The notes: generated from the sequence alone by a model not told the origin. DNA of 64,000 bases from Sternotherus odoratus (GCA_032164245.1 JAVMKO010000003.1:63248390-63312389); one strand, 5' to 3'. Counted from the stretch's first letter, positions 36,716-47,843 are shown. A program made the numbers and translations.

Positions 36716-37757
36716 GGGTCTTTTCAGACAAGCCCCTGAAAACAAGGGGACAATGGAAAAGTTAATAAGACTGTGAGTCCAGCTCTGTTGAAAACCAAAG
36801 AACATAAGCAAAAGTGCAATAAGGGGCCCAGCCAGTCCCTCCACAATAGTACACCTGGAGGTACTCCAGCTGCGGCAGCAACAACAACTCCAGGAACACC
36901 CATTTCAGGCCTGGCAGGGAGACCAGCAACCACAACAGCACCCAAATATTCCCGACCATCATAGATGTCAACAGGGAACAGATTGGATGAGCCCACCCAG
37001 CAGTTGCAGCAGCTGGAATTGCAACAGCAGATTGCCAGGCTAGAGGAACAGCATCAGTGCCTGTTATGGATCCTGTAGGAAAGAAGCAGCAATGGTTACA
37101 GATTATCAGTACACAAGAGGGATCCAGTGGGCTGGAGGCTTTAGGTCCACCCAAAAAGGTGGTAATGGTTATGGATAGATAGGGCACTTACGTGGTTTGC
37201 TCTTCAGTGAATCGGGGGGGGGGGGAAAGAGAGTTGCTGGGGAGAACAACAGGAAAAGCCTCAGAAACTCCTCTAGGGTCCAAGAGGAAGGAAGCCCTCC
37301 TCTTGGACCCTAGTTGATAATACACTATGCCTGTGAGCAATTTGCACATATTAGAAAGACCTACCTCTATATGAACCATGATGGCAATAATGCAGTAGCC
37401 CTTATATCCTGTTTCTCAGAGTCAATGAGTGATGCCCATTTTCAACACAATGGGAATGGCAGTTTATTTTGCTTGCGGGCTGACAGGGCATTTAAAACAA
37501 CATTCCCCTCTTAGAGAAATGAGTGACAACAAGAGAAAAGAGGCAGACTGCAGTATTAGGCCAGCCTGGGACAGTCAAAGGAGGGACAGTGGAGACATGA
37601 GGGACCAGAGAGCTCAATGTCATGTCCGAATGGTCAAGGGTCTGCCTTGACCCACAGTTCTGGGGACAGATGGGTGGGTTATTCAGTCCTCATCTTGGGG
37701 AGACTAGGACAGTGGTTCAGGACCAAGGGGATATGGGACCACCTGGAAAAGGAAGTA
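36716..37757 (+). pseudogene. Degenerate gag-like region with damaged zinc knuckle
   Basis: Reading in shifting plus frames gives a glutamine-rich, coiled-coil-like segment ('QQLELQQQIARLEEQHQ', about 36994-37056). Further on, near 37457-37513, comes 'YFACGLTGHLKQHSPL'. This has the spacing of a CCHC zinc knuckle, but the outer cysteine positions are replaced by Y/F and H. Such knuckles bind nucleic acid in Gag nucleocapsid. Multiple stops and frameshifts show a dead element, and no protease or polymerase is recognisable. Confidence 0.5.
37273..37313. repeat. 16-bp perfect inverted repeat
   Basis: CTAGGGTCCAAGAGGA at 37273-37288 is exactly complementary to 37298-37313 across a 9-base loop. 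It lies inside the gag-like remnant and could be a stem-loop relic or a recent snap-back duplication. Confidence 0.85.
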
Positions 37758-37984
37758 CCGTATTTTTCGCCCTATAAGACGCACTTTTTCTTCCCCAAAA
37801 CGGGGGGGAAAAAGATGGTGCGTCTTATAGGGCGAATGCAAAAAAAAAAAAAAAAAAAAAAAAAAAAGCGCCTCGCTCTCCCGTCCCCGCCGCGCGGGCG
37901 GGCTGCCGAGGTTCCCCCCTCCCCGCCGCGGGCGGGCTGCCGGGGTTCCCCCCTCCGGAGCGTCCTATAAGACGAAAAATACGG
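37758..37984. mobile_element. Palindromic MITE with TA target duplication (Tc1/mariner-like)
   Basis: Flanked by TA at 37756-37757 and 37985-37986. The termini start CCGTATTTTTCG and end CGAAAAATACGG, extended by 'ccctataagacgc' and 'gcgtcctataaga'. A second, internal 18-bp perfect inverted repeat (37767-37784 and 37818-37835) repeats the terminal word, so the left third is itself a hairpin. A 27-base A-run follows. Then comes a CpG-rich segment with two near-identical units ('cgggcgggctgccg(a/g)ggttcccccctcc'). No transposase. It lies in the LTR composite and is younger than it. Confidence 0.85.
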
Positions 37985-37986
37985 TA

Positions 37987-38860
37987 AAGGGTATACTGAG
38001 GACTCAGACAGAACCCTGGCCCATCAGGATACTGTAGAAACCCAGGCTAACCTACCCATTGGAAAAGCTAGAGTGGGGTCTTATGGCTGTTCTAGCTGAG
38101 AAAGATCCAAGAACAGGGTTGGGGTAGTCAACAGAATCCAAGAACAGGGCAAGAAGCCTCTGAGAAGAAGAAACTGAGTAACCAGGGAAGAGAGTAAAAG
38201 CTCTCCAAGTAGAGGTCAGAGAGGGAACCCTGACTAAAAGGGGCTAGGATTGCAAAAAGCCCTCCAGTCAGATAGGCCTGGGAGAGACACCCTACAAGCT
38301 ACAAGCTCTCTAGACAGAGAGCATAGCTCTCCAGGTGGAGAGGCCTAGCCTAAGAAAGGCAAAAGACTGGATAGGAGAGGACATTACCCTGAAGAGTAAT
38401 TTCTGCAGGGGGAAGTACATTGTCAGAAGTGGTATACATTTAAAAAAAAAAAAGGTGTTGCCCTGGGAAAACCATTCAGAAGCAGGATTACTACTATCAC
38501 AGACATGGTTTTTCCAGTAATTATGACAAGGAAAGAGGACTTAGGACCTCGAGTTAGAAGTGGGGGAGGCAATCCTGAGCTTCAAACATCCCTTTTGTTA
38601 AGGGCAAGACCCAGCCTCCAGTCTCAGTTCTGGAGGAAGAGAAGTTAGAGTGTATGTAATTTTTTACACGAGCTGAGTCACAAGTTGTGGCCTGAAAGAA
38701 CTCCAGTGGAGAAGAGCCACTGAGAGGCTCTGAGAGAACAGACAGAGAATCCAAGAACTGTAACCGTGAGGTAACTGGTGACTGTGATGGGACTGAGCGG
38801 GAAGCAGCCCAGGGAATGCAGCAGCAGCAACTATTGAAGAAAGCAACCCCATACTGCTTC
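37987..38860. other. Unassigned interior of the LTR composite
   Basis: Purine-rich sequence with short, imperfectly repeated phrases ('gctctccaagtagaggtcagagag', 'gctctccaggtggagaggcc', 'tctctagacagagagcatag') near 38200-38345. No polymerase frame is visible. Confidence 0.4.
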
Positions 38861-39222
38861 CTTTAACTCCATTGCTGCTGCCATTCTCTGGGCCACTTCC
38901 CATATAGCCCCTTCCTCTTCACCCTTACTCCAGGGCTGAAGTTGTTCCTCACGGAATCCCAGTGTCACCAGAAGCCATCTTCAAATTCTCCCTTGAGCTC
39001 CAGCACCTTCCTTGTTCCTCTGGTCCCTGCCAGCAACTGAGTTGCTTAGGCCCTGCAGCAATTTTTAACTGAACCTACTGGGCTCTGATAAGCTGCTTTC
39101 CTGCAGCCTTTCTAGGCAGGCCTGCAGGACCCACCTTCACTGCTCCTTTTCTCAGGTGAGGTGTGGTAGGACCGCAAGGCCTCCAGCAGGGGCCCTCAAA
39201 GGGCCTGGAACACCCTGTCACA
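38861..39222 (-). mobile_element. Inverted LTR arm of the same family as 35.86 kb
   Basis: Read on the minus strand this starts TGTGACAGGGTG and follows the plus LTR at 35861-36222: 'ggccctttgagggcccctgctgg', 'aaaaggagcagtgaagg', 'cagcttatcagagccca', 'ggaacaaggaaggtgct', 'caatggagttaaaggaagca'. Similarity ends near 38861. Flanks of the pair are 'tcctg' before 35861 and 'tccag' after 39222 (4 of 5 bases). Confidence 0.7.
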
Positions 39223-39842
39223 TCCAGCTCTACCTGAAAGCCAAGAAATGATAAAGTTAAAGATCTCAAAATAACATAAACACAGCAATGTTGCACATTC
39301 TGGATGTTTCTTGATGTGCATTGAATGCTGCTATTTTAATGTATATATCTAAGGAGCAACATGGGAATAAAAAAAGACAACACACAATATATGCAGATTG
39401 TCTGAATTAATATTAAGGAGAACTTTTTTTCCAATTTCTGATTGTTGACTTTTAAGTTTATAACCTTCATGTGATGTTCAGGTAGATAAGACAGATAGCT
39501 AGATTCACTTCTGCTTTTTTTCCCTTGAGGAACTTTGTTCCTAAACTTCTTCAAGTGAAATAATTGGGCCTTACTAGCCTATAAATTCTTCTGGCTTGGA
39601 AGCATACAGTTTATGTTCACAATGATTATAAGCGTAACAGAAAAATAATCATCTTGAACATCCATGCCAAGCTACTGACCTACTTAAACTGATGCTTTTG
39701 GCATGAATTCAGCAGCTACTTTAATGCAATTTAACTTCAGTTGGGACTACTCATGCATGTAAATTAGTGGGTCTATTCTCATGCTTAAAGTTAAGCCCAT
39801 GCTTACAGATTTAGCTGGATTGGGGTTGAGGCCCTATGTCAG
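39223..39842. other. No recognised gene
   Basis: AT-rich unassigned sequence. Confidence 0.4.
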
Positions 39843-40012
39843 TGTGACAAAACTGACCCCCTGTATATACACACACTATAGTAATAATTTTGTACAAGGT
39901 GTGTCTTGTAAGATATAATTTGAAAACTCATAATTTGCTACTGAGTATCATTGTGATAAAATATATATGGCAATATTGTATGTATATATAAAATATATAT
40001 GGCAATATTGTA
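39843..40012 (+). repeat. Left part of an LTR-like repeat interrupted by CR1
   Basis: It begins TGTGACAAAACTGACCCCC and contains 'cttgtaagatataatttgaaaactcataatttgct', a phrase common in turtle LTRs as I remember them. A 22-bp unit ('aaatatatatggcaatattgta') is present twice, near 39959-39980 and at 39991-40012. The CR1 copy follows directly. The continuation is probably at 41976-42585, which ends 'gggctgctaca'. Confidence 0.4.
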
Positions 40013-41779
40013 CAGCTAGCCAAAAACTCAAAAGGTAATAACAAAATGTTTTTTAAATATGTCAGAAGCAGGAAGCCTGCTAAACAACCAGTGGGGCCCC
40101 TGGATGACAGAGATACAAAAGGAGCACTTAAAGATGACAGAGTCATTGCAGAGAAACTAAATGAATTCTTTGCTTCAGTCTTCACGGCTGAGGACGTTAG
40201 GGAGATTCCTAAACCTGAGCTGTCTTTTGTAGGTGACAAATCTGAGGTATTGTCATAAATTGAAGTATCAGTAGAGGAGGTTCTGGAACTCATTGATAAA
40301 CTTAACTGTAACAAGTCACCGGGACCAGATGGCATTCACCCAAGAGTTCTGAAAGAACTCAAATGTGAAATTGCGGCACTATTAACGAGGGTTTGTAACC
40401 TATCCTTTAAATCGGCTACTGTGCCCAGTGACTGGAAGATAGCTAATGTAACGCCAATATTTAAAAAGGGCTCTAGAGGTGATCCTGGCAATTACAGACC
40501 AGTCAGTCTAACGTCCGTACCGGGAAAATTAGTTGAAACAATAGTAAAGAATAAAATTGTCAGACACATAGAAGAGCATAAATTGTTGGGCAAAAGTCAA
40601 CATGGTTTCTGCAAAGGGAAATCGTGTCTTACTAATCTATTAGAGTTCTTTGAAGGGGTCAACAAACATGTGGACAAGGGGGATCCGGTGGACATAGTGT
40701 ACTTAGATTTCCAGAAAGCCTTTGACAAGGTCCCTCACCAAAGGCTCTTACGTAAATTAAGCTGCCATGGGATAAGAGGGAAGATCTTCTCATGGATTGA
40801 AAACTGGTTAAAAGACAGGGAACAAAGGGTAGGAATAAATGGAACTTTTTCAGAATGGAGAGGGGTAACTAGTGGTGTTCCCCAAGGGTCAGTCCTGGGA
40901 CCGATCCTATTCAACTTATTTATAAATGATTTGGAGGAAGGGGTAAACAGTGATGTGGCAAAGTTTTCAGATGATACTAAATTGCTCAAAGTAGTAAGGA
41001 CCAAAGCAGACTGTGAAGAACTTCAAAAAGATCTCACTAAACTAAGTGATTGGGCAACAAAATGGCAAATGAAATTTAATGTGGATAAATGTAAAGTAAT
41101 GCACATTGGAAAAAATAACCCCAACTATACATACAATATGATGGGGGCTAATTTAGCTACAACCAATCAGGAAAAAGACCTGGGAGTCATTGTGGATAGT
41201 TCTCTGAAGGCATCCACGCAGTGTGCAGCGGCAGTCAAAAAAGCAAACAGGATGTTAGGAATCATTAAAAAAGGGATAGAGAATAAGTCGGAGAATATCT
41301 TATTGCCCTTATACAAATCCATGGTGCGCCCACATTTTGAATACTGCGTACAAATGTGGTCTCCTCATCTCAAAAAGGATATACTGGCACTAGAAAAGGT
41401 TCAGAGAAGGGCAACTAAAATGATTAGGGGTTTGGAATGGGTCCCATATGAAGAGAGATTAAAGAGGCTAGGACTTTTTAGCTTGGAAAAGAGGAGACTA
41501 AGGGGGGATATGATAGAGGTATATAAAATTATGAGTGGTGTGGAGGAAGTAGATAAGGAAAAGTTATTTACTTGTTCCCAAAATAGAAGAACTAGGGGCC
41601 ACTCAATGAAATTGGCGTGCAGCAGGTTTAAAACAAATAAAAGGAAGTTCTTCTTCACACAGCGCACAGTCAACCTGTGGAACTCCTTACCAGAGGAGGC
41701 TGTGAAGGCTAGGACTATAACAGGGTTTAAAAGAGAGCTGGATAAATTCATGGAGGCTAAGTCCATAAATGGCTATTAG
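40013..41779 (+). pseudogene. CR1 ORF2 fragment: reverse transcriptase with one nonsense codon
   Basis: One frame runs from the 5' truncation to the stop at 41777-41779 and is broken only by TAA at 40256-40258. It would reverse-transcribe element RNA at the target site in the nucleus. Visible blocks are 'KSPGPDGIHP' (40313-40342), 'GNYRPVSLTS' and 'QHGFCKGKSCLTNL'. Block A is 'YLDFQKAFD' (catalytic Asp), block B is 'SGVPQGSVLGP' and block C is 'KFSDDTKL', which keeps both catalytic aspartates but has FS where CR1 usually has FA. Block D is 'NVDKCKVMHIGKN' and the post-RT end is 'RTVNLWNSLPEE'. The first Met after the stop (40421) gives 452 codons. No endonuclease domain remains. Confidence 0.93.
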
Positions 41780-41975
41780 CCGGGATGGGTAATGAATGGT
41801 GTCCCTAGCCTCTGTCTGTCAGAGGGGGGTGATGGATGGCAGGAGAGAGATCGCTCGATCATACCTGTTAGGTTCACTCACTCCGGGGCACCTGGCATTG
41901 GCCACTGTTGGTAGACAGGATGCTGGGCTAGATGGACCTTTGGTCTGACCCAGTATGGCCGTTCTTATGTTCTTA
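40013..41975 (+). mobile_element. CR1 LINE, 5'-truncated but nearly intact over RT
   Basis: The best-preserved CR1 of the window, at 1.96 kb. It starts inside ORF2, in the linker before RT, and runs through the complete RT and post-RT region. It ends in a normal 3' untranslated region: 'ctgggctagatggacctttggtctgacccagtatggcc', then the tail 'gttcttatgttctta' at 41961-41975. The element lacks the endonuclease and ORF1 because of 5' truncation. No target duplication, as usual for CR1. Its low decay implies a younger insertion than the other six CR1 pieces. Confidence 0.95.
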
Positions 41976-42600
41976 AAGTTATAGGGATTCCCAGTCTGAT
42001 GTTAACACATTCCAAAACCTTACAGCCCTGCGCAAACAGAGATTGGGAAGCAGGTCTGTCGTAAACAAAGGAATGTGTGCTCTGCTTAATTTTCATTTAA
42101 GCAGTGAACAGAGTCATCAAGTAGGAAGGAAAACAAAGAAAACTTAAGCAAGTGAGAAAAAAAGCGAGCAGGGAACCTCCTTCCAAATAGACTCCTTATC
42201 GCCTAGTCCCCAGCTGGAAATGTTTTTCAAGAGTGGGAATTAAACTATAAAAAAAGGAGAGATAAACACCCCCTCTTTCTTGCCATGCCTATCTCATTCA
42301 CTGTACCTGAAGAGAAAGGGAGGAAGGAAAGGAAGGTAGGTAGTCTGGGATGGGGGGAGGGAGGGTTGGGGTCACCCTGAAGCATAACTAAACCTGGTGA
42401 GAGCCAGAATGTGACCCAAGTGTGGATGGAAGGCAGCAGTTACACACAGACAATGAGGGTGTGGCTTGCATGCTGGAAGACTGTTCGTGAGCAGGTCAAG
42501 TGGGAGCTACTTCAACAAGACACTGTAATGCACTCTAAGGTGACACAGATGCTCATTATTCTGAATTGTACCCTGGGCTGCTACACCAGGATCTAGGTCT
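41976..42600 (+). repeat. Right part of the LTR-like repeat split by CR1
   Basis: 'gggattcccagtctgatgttaacacattcc' and 'gccctgcgcaaacagagattggg' follow the CR1 tail, and the sequence ends 'gggctgctaca' at 42585. With 39843 as its start this would make a TG...CA unit of about 780 bp without the CR1. Matching target duplications are not seen. A polypurine run lies at 42311-42366. The family and even the LTR nature are uncertain. Confidence 0.35.
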
Positions 42601-44954
42601 ATTTTTGTGTTAGCATTATAGTGTTTCTCACTTGACATACTTTTTGCCATCTAGTCATATTTGGTGTGATGCAAAGCCTATTGAAATCAGTTGAAATATG
42701 AACCATGCTGAAGTGTTAGAAAACTTTACAAGAATTACAAGATGTGAGCAGAAATGTTTATATGAATGTATTTTATTTTATGTTCTTCTTGTACACAATT
42801 TCAGAAATAAACATTATAAAAAGAACCTGATTAATATGGCCTAAAGCAGTTCTTCGATTGGATGACTAGCATGTAGACATGAAGTAATGTTACTGGAACT
42901 GATGCAGAGTCAGTAAAAACTTTAGCATTTTAGCAATATTTAAGTATTTGCAGCAATTGAGAAATATTCATAAAAAAATCAAGGAAAGATACTTGAGATT
43001 GCTACAAAGAAACATTATGCAGCTATGTTGAGTAACCCCAATTTCTAGGGACTCCAAATATATGGTCAGCATTACTGAAAATCAGGCCTCATGTGACTTT
43101 TCTTCTTAATATCAAGAATAATATAAGAACCAATTAGTTATTTATATTCACTTTTCAAATACCAGGTCAGTAAGAATACACACTTGGCAATATGGCATAG
43201 TCTAGAAACTATAACACGCATGAGCTGGTTCTTTTCTGAGTGATGTGCATAAAATACAAGTACATACCTCAATCTCCACTATGCACTTCATCACCTAATA
43301 TCAGATTTTGCACAAGACTGACCTCAAGAAGAACAGATCAGATAAAACATGCAGAGTGTGAAATAAGCAGTGCTGGAAGGAAGACAGTTGAGCATACTTA
43401 TTTAGAACAATGCATAGCAGAATTCTCCAATAATTTGAACTAATAATTGGTGAACAAATTTCACTGAAACCCATTTAGCTATTTAAGGTATAGATCATAA
43501 TTCACAAGCACAGATAAGACCTTTATTGCTGTAGCTGAATGGCCTATAACCACTAAATAGTGCAGTCCAATTGCCTTGTCACTGGATAGGTGGATTGTTA
43601 AGGAATAGGATGTACCGATGATGGAGAAGAGGACTAGGCTCAGGAGAGATTCTTATAATAACCACCACAAGCTATATAGCCAGGCAACCATCAACCAACT
43701 GCTTCTGTTTTTTCACCATATTGAGTTAAGCCATCTGTTAAAATACTAGTATGTAATTTATTTTCAGCTGTCTCTCTTGTTTATCTATTCAGAGGAACCA
43801 TTGTATTTATATTATATTCTTTCTGTGGTTTTATCTTGTGTCCCATAATTGCATTGCTGTTGTTAACTCTGTGACCCACACTAAACAAGATGTTCTTATA
43901 ATTAATTTTTATCTGTAATGCAAAATAAATTAGATCTGGTGATACTGAAAGTATCTGAATTGTCTGATCATTTGTCCTCTGCTTTTATATCAGTGAATCA
44001 GAATTCAGGATATGTTCCTCTAGTTATGAAATCAAACCTTTGGATCAAAATTCAATTTATTTATTTATTGTTGTTTTGCAACATGCTTGCCTTGTTCTTT
44101 TAGACTTTGTCCATGTTGTAAAAAAAATAACAGATTAATTTAAAAACTCACCTGTTAAACTGGTGTAAGCCCCTAACATAAATGCATATAAACCAGTTTG
44201 ACCCTTGTTTATAACAATTTTGTGGATCAACTTAAAGTAAGCCAGGATTCAGCTAATGGAAGTTCATTTTTTATTAAGGATTGTTCCATTTAATTTGTTC
44301 AGGGTTTTTTAATGAATTAGTGAAACCTGTTAAATTTTATAGAATGAAAAATGTCTATTGTTAATCTCACTGTTACTTTACAACATGGGATATTTGAAAA
44401 TATATATTTTTCTACAGTGCAATGTATAAGATGTAAACACTGATATAGCTGAGTAATGAATCACCAAAAAAATTGTTTGAGAGATCTGATAAAAAATGGG
44501 GCCTTTTTGTTTTACTGTAAAATAAAGAAAATGGATGATGACACCAAATATAATAGTTGTATGCTAGCTGAAATAGAGAAGCACAAAAACTAACCTTCAT
44601 ACTTCGTAACAAAACACTTATCCTGCTAGGTTCCTGAAACACCCCCTGCTTAGGGAATTTATTCTCTCCTCTCTCCGGTACATAGAAGAGTTGTGAGAGT
44701 GTAGTGTGGTAGGGAGGCAATATTTGTAACTCCATTACACTCCCCTTCTTTCTACACCTAAGCTTAATTCCCTGCTAGAGCACAAGCCAGAACTGTCTCT
44801 CTTCAGAAAGTGTTACACAGAGTTGAACCTCGGACCTATTATATGTTAAACTGTGATAGGTAGGCGACAGTAGTTCTCAGTCAGCTTCAGATCAAGAGTA
44901 CCATGCTTCTTCTTAGTAAACAACTATTTAATACACACCGAAAACAATATGAAC
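42601..44954. other. No recognised gene
   Basis: AT-rich unassigned stretch. The 107-codon minus frame 44735-44412 has no domain. Confidence 0.4.
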
Positions 44955-45108
44955 CAGAGGTGGGCAAACTACAGCCCACAGCTGATCTGCGGAAATGTCT
45001 GTCTGAGATACCAGCTGGGGAGGCGAGCTCCGGCCCATCCCCCGCTCCGCCTCCCTTGAGTGCCCTCTCCCCAAGTCTGCGCCCCATCCAATGCTCCCTG
45101 TTCCCTAA
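44955..45108. mobile_element. hAT element fragment (left end)
   Basis: It starts CAGAGGTGGGCAAACTAC, a well-known hAT (Charlie-like) terminus, followed by 'agcccacagctgatctgcgg' and a GC-rich interior. It stops where CR1 similarity begins; the other terminus is missing. Confidence 0.7.
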
Positions 45109-45109
45109 C

Positions 45110-46293
45110 TAACCTAATTGCCTTTTATGACGAGATAACTGTCTCTGTGGATGAGGGGAAAGCAGTGAACATGTTATTCCTTGACTTTAGTAAAGCTTGA
45201 TATGGTCTCCCACAGTATTCTTGCCAGCAAGTTAAAGACGTATGGGCTGAATGAATGGACTATAAGATGGATGGAGAACTGGCTGGATCGTCAGGCTCAA
45301 TGGGTAGTGATCAATGGCTCCATTTCTAGTTGGCAGCTGCTATCAAGGTTGGTCCTGGGGCTGGTTTTGTTCAATATCTTCATTAATGATCTGGAGGATG
45401 GCAAGTTTGCAGATGACACTAAACTGGGAGGAGTGGTAGATACACTGGAGGATAGGGATAGGATACAGAGGGACCTAGACAAATTAGAGGATTGAGCCAA
45501 AATAAATCTGATGAGGTTCAACAAGGACAAGTGCAGAGTCCTGCACTTAGGATGGAAGAATCCCATGCACTGTTACAGACTAGCGACCGAATAGCTAGGC
45601 AGCAGTTCTTCAGAAAAGGACCTAGGGGTTACAGTGGACAAGAAGTTGGATATGAGTCAACAGTGTGTTCTTGTTGCTAGGAAGGCTAATGGCATTTGGG
45701 TTGTATAAGTAGGGGCATTTCCAGCAGATTGAGGGACATGATCTTTCCCCTCTGTTTGGCATTGGTGAGGCCTCATCTGCAGTACTGTTCTGAGTCCCAC
45801 ACTACAAGGAGCATGTGGAAAAATTGGAAAGAGTCCGCAGAGGGCAACAAAAATATATAGGGGGCTGGAGCACATGACTTACAAGGAGTGGCCGAGGGAA
45901 CTGGGATTGTTTAGTCTGCAGAAGAGAAGAATGAGGGGGGATTTGATAGTTGCTTTCAACTACCTGAAAGGGGGTTCCAAAGAGGATGGATCTAGACTGT
46001 TGACTGTGGTAGCAAATGACAGAACGAGGAGTAATGGTCTCAAGGTGCAGAGGGGGAGGTTTAGGTTGGATACTAGAAAAAAACTTTCAATAATGGGGTG
46101 GTGGAGCATTGGAATGGGTTACCTAGGGCGGTGGTGGAATTTCCTTCCTTAGATGTTTTTAAGGTCAGGCTTGACAAAGCCCTGGTTGAGATGATTTAGT
46201 TGGGGATTGGTCCTGCTTTGAGTAGGAGGCTGGACTAGATAACTTCCTGAGGTCCCTTTCAACCCTGATATTCTATGATTCTTTGATTCTATG
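45110..46293 (+). mobile_element. CR1 LINE, 5'-truncated
   Basis: It begins in RT block A surroundings ('gtgaacatgttattccttgactttagtaaagc'), then block B ('[14 protein letters not shown]'), block C ('[10 protein letters not shown]', catalytic aspartates kept), block D and the post-RT region ('[17 protein letters not shown]', about 45898-45948). It ends in the 3' tail 'attctatgattctttgattctatga'. A small deletion before block C and several frameshifts and stops make it inactive. It is of the same subfamily as the 29.5-kb minus copy, judging by 'LGGVVDTLE' in both. Confidence 0.92.
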
Positions 46294-46526
46294 AACATGC
46301 TTAGCACCTGAACACTGAACAGAGTGGCATTATTCCACTGGTTGGCATAATGTGTCCTGGATAATGGGGGAGACTCATAATGGTCTCAGGGATGTAATAG
46401 ACACCGATGTCTCAGTGAAGCCCAACCACTGCAATGTGATGCAATGTGTGCTGTGTGGAAAGCTGCAAGAAGTGCTGACAAACCTCCCCCATTGTTCTTC
46501 TTACCATTGTATACCCAAATTATGGC
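46294..46526. other. No recognised gene
   Basis: Short unassigned spacer. Confidence 0.35.
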
Positions 46527-47579
46527 TGTGACGGTGTACCCCATAAGGCTTTATGGGGGTGTGTGCCTGTGAATATATGTATGATGTTACGGGAATGTGG
46601 TTTTGCTAAAAAGTTATATCTCTGTGAAGGTAATGATCCACTGTGACAGGTTGGGATCACAGAAACCCCTTAGGGGCTGCCACCTGATGTGCCAAGGCTA
46701 CTCCTGCCTCAGTTTTCCTGCCCCAACAGCTTAGGACCTCATTACCCTGCCAGGTCTGAGCCACATCCCCTAACAGCTGTGGGCCTTCCTGGAAACAGGC
46801 AGGAGGTATTCTTACCTCTGGCACTCAGATGCTCAACTCCCAATGGGGTCAAACCCTGAATAAAATTTGTTTTGCCCTGTATAAAGCTTATACAGGGCAA
46901 ACTCATAGATTGTTCACCCTCTATAACAATGATAGAGAGATATGCACAGCTGTTTGCCCCCCCAGGTACCAACACATACTCCAGGTTAACTAATAAGTAA
47001 AAAGTGATTTTAATAAAGATAGGAAATAAGTGGTTCAAAGTAGTAACAGACAGAATAAAGTGAATTACCAAACAAAATAAACAGAACACGCAAATCTAAC
47101 ACTATTACAGCAAAAAGCCTCACCCTCCGTGAATGCCTTCTGTCAGGCTAAACTCCCTGTTAGCCTGGGTCCAGCAATCACTTGCACACACACCCTGCAG
47201 TCACAGTAGTCGGCAGGATCAAACCAGACTCCCCTCACCACCAGCCAGCCTGAATTCCTCAGGAAGATCGGGTGTGGATGGGCGTCTACAAAGTTCATTG
47301 TTTGCTTGATTGGTTCTCAATTGGGCTTAACTGAGAATAGTTTTTCTCAGAGAGCTGTTCAGCTGCTTTCCAAAGTTCACATACAACCAACCAAGCACAT
47401 AGTCAATATTCATAACTCTGAATACAACACAGACACATACATACAAATAGGATGAACAGACCCAGTGAATCATTACCTTCACAGAGATATAACTTTTTAG
47501 CAAAACCATATTCCTGTAACATCATACATATATTCACAGGCACACACCCCCATAAAGCCTTATGGGGTACACCGTCACA
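46527..47579. mobile_element. LTR-like composite with 116-bp inverted ends
   Basis: 46527-46643 and 47463-47579 are inverted copies, both starting TGTGACGGTGTACCCC in their own orientation, with only about three mismatches over 116 bp. Directly after the left arm a second LTR-like start, TGTGACAGGTTGGG, occurs at 46642. Its phrases ('gggatcacagaaacccc', 'ttgccctgtataaagcttatacaggg', 'taaaaagtgattttaataaa') recall a different turtle LTR family. The right arm continues inwards as the longer minus-strand LTR ('ctgggtctgttcatcc...'). Flanks are 'atggc' and 'atggt' with a one-base offset. No coding capacity. Confidence 0.6.
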
Positions 47580-47675
47580 ATGGTTACTCATTGTGTAAGT
47601 GCTGGGGGAAAGGCCTTTCTCATTCCTTTCCACCACCTAAGGAACAGGTACAATTTAGTCTATATACAAAAGCCT

Positions 47676-47843
47676 GTAGGAGAACACTTTAACCTTCCTG
47701 GGCAGACCTCAAAACAGCCATCCTGCAGCAAAAAAAACTTCAAAACCAGACTTCAAAGAGAAACTGCTGAGCTCCAGTTCATCTGCAAATTCAACAGTAT
47801 TAGGTCTGGACTTGATATTAGCTGTGAATGGCTCACCAATTAC
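47676..47843 (+). pseudogene. C-terminal remnant of a Penelope-like element protein
   Basis: About 56 codons in one frame: 'VGEHFNLPGQ', then 'KKNFKTRLQRETAELQFI', then 'NSIRSGLDISCEWLTNY'. The HFNLPG motif and the following 'NFK...R...E..FI..F.....GL' spacing are those I associate with the end of Penelope-like polyproteins. It lacks RT and GIY-YIG domains, and the upstream Met-started frame is chance read-through from the flank. Confidence 0.55.

Noticed and set aside
36762..37187. 141-codon minus-strand frame as a membrane protein gene
   Set aside because: It lies antisense to the decayed gag-like region and is rich in chance hydrophobic residues. It has no domain, and the real signal is on the plus strand.
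40735..41004. Antisense frames within the CR1 RT region as separate genes
   Set aside because: They mirror the conserved RT codons and have no independent signature.
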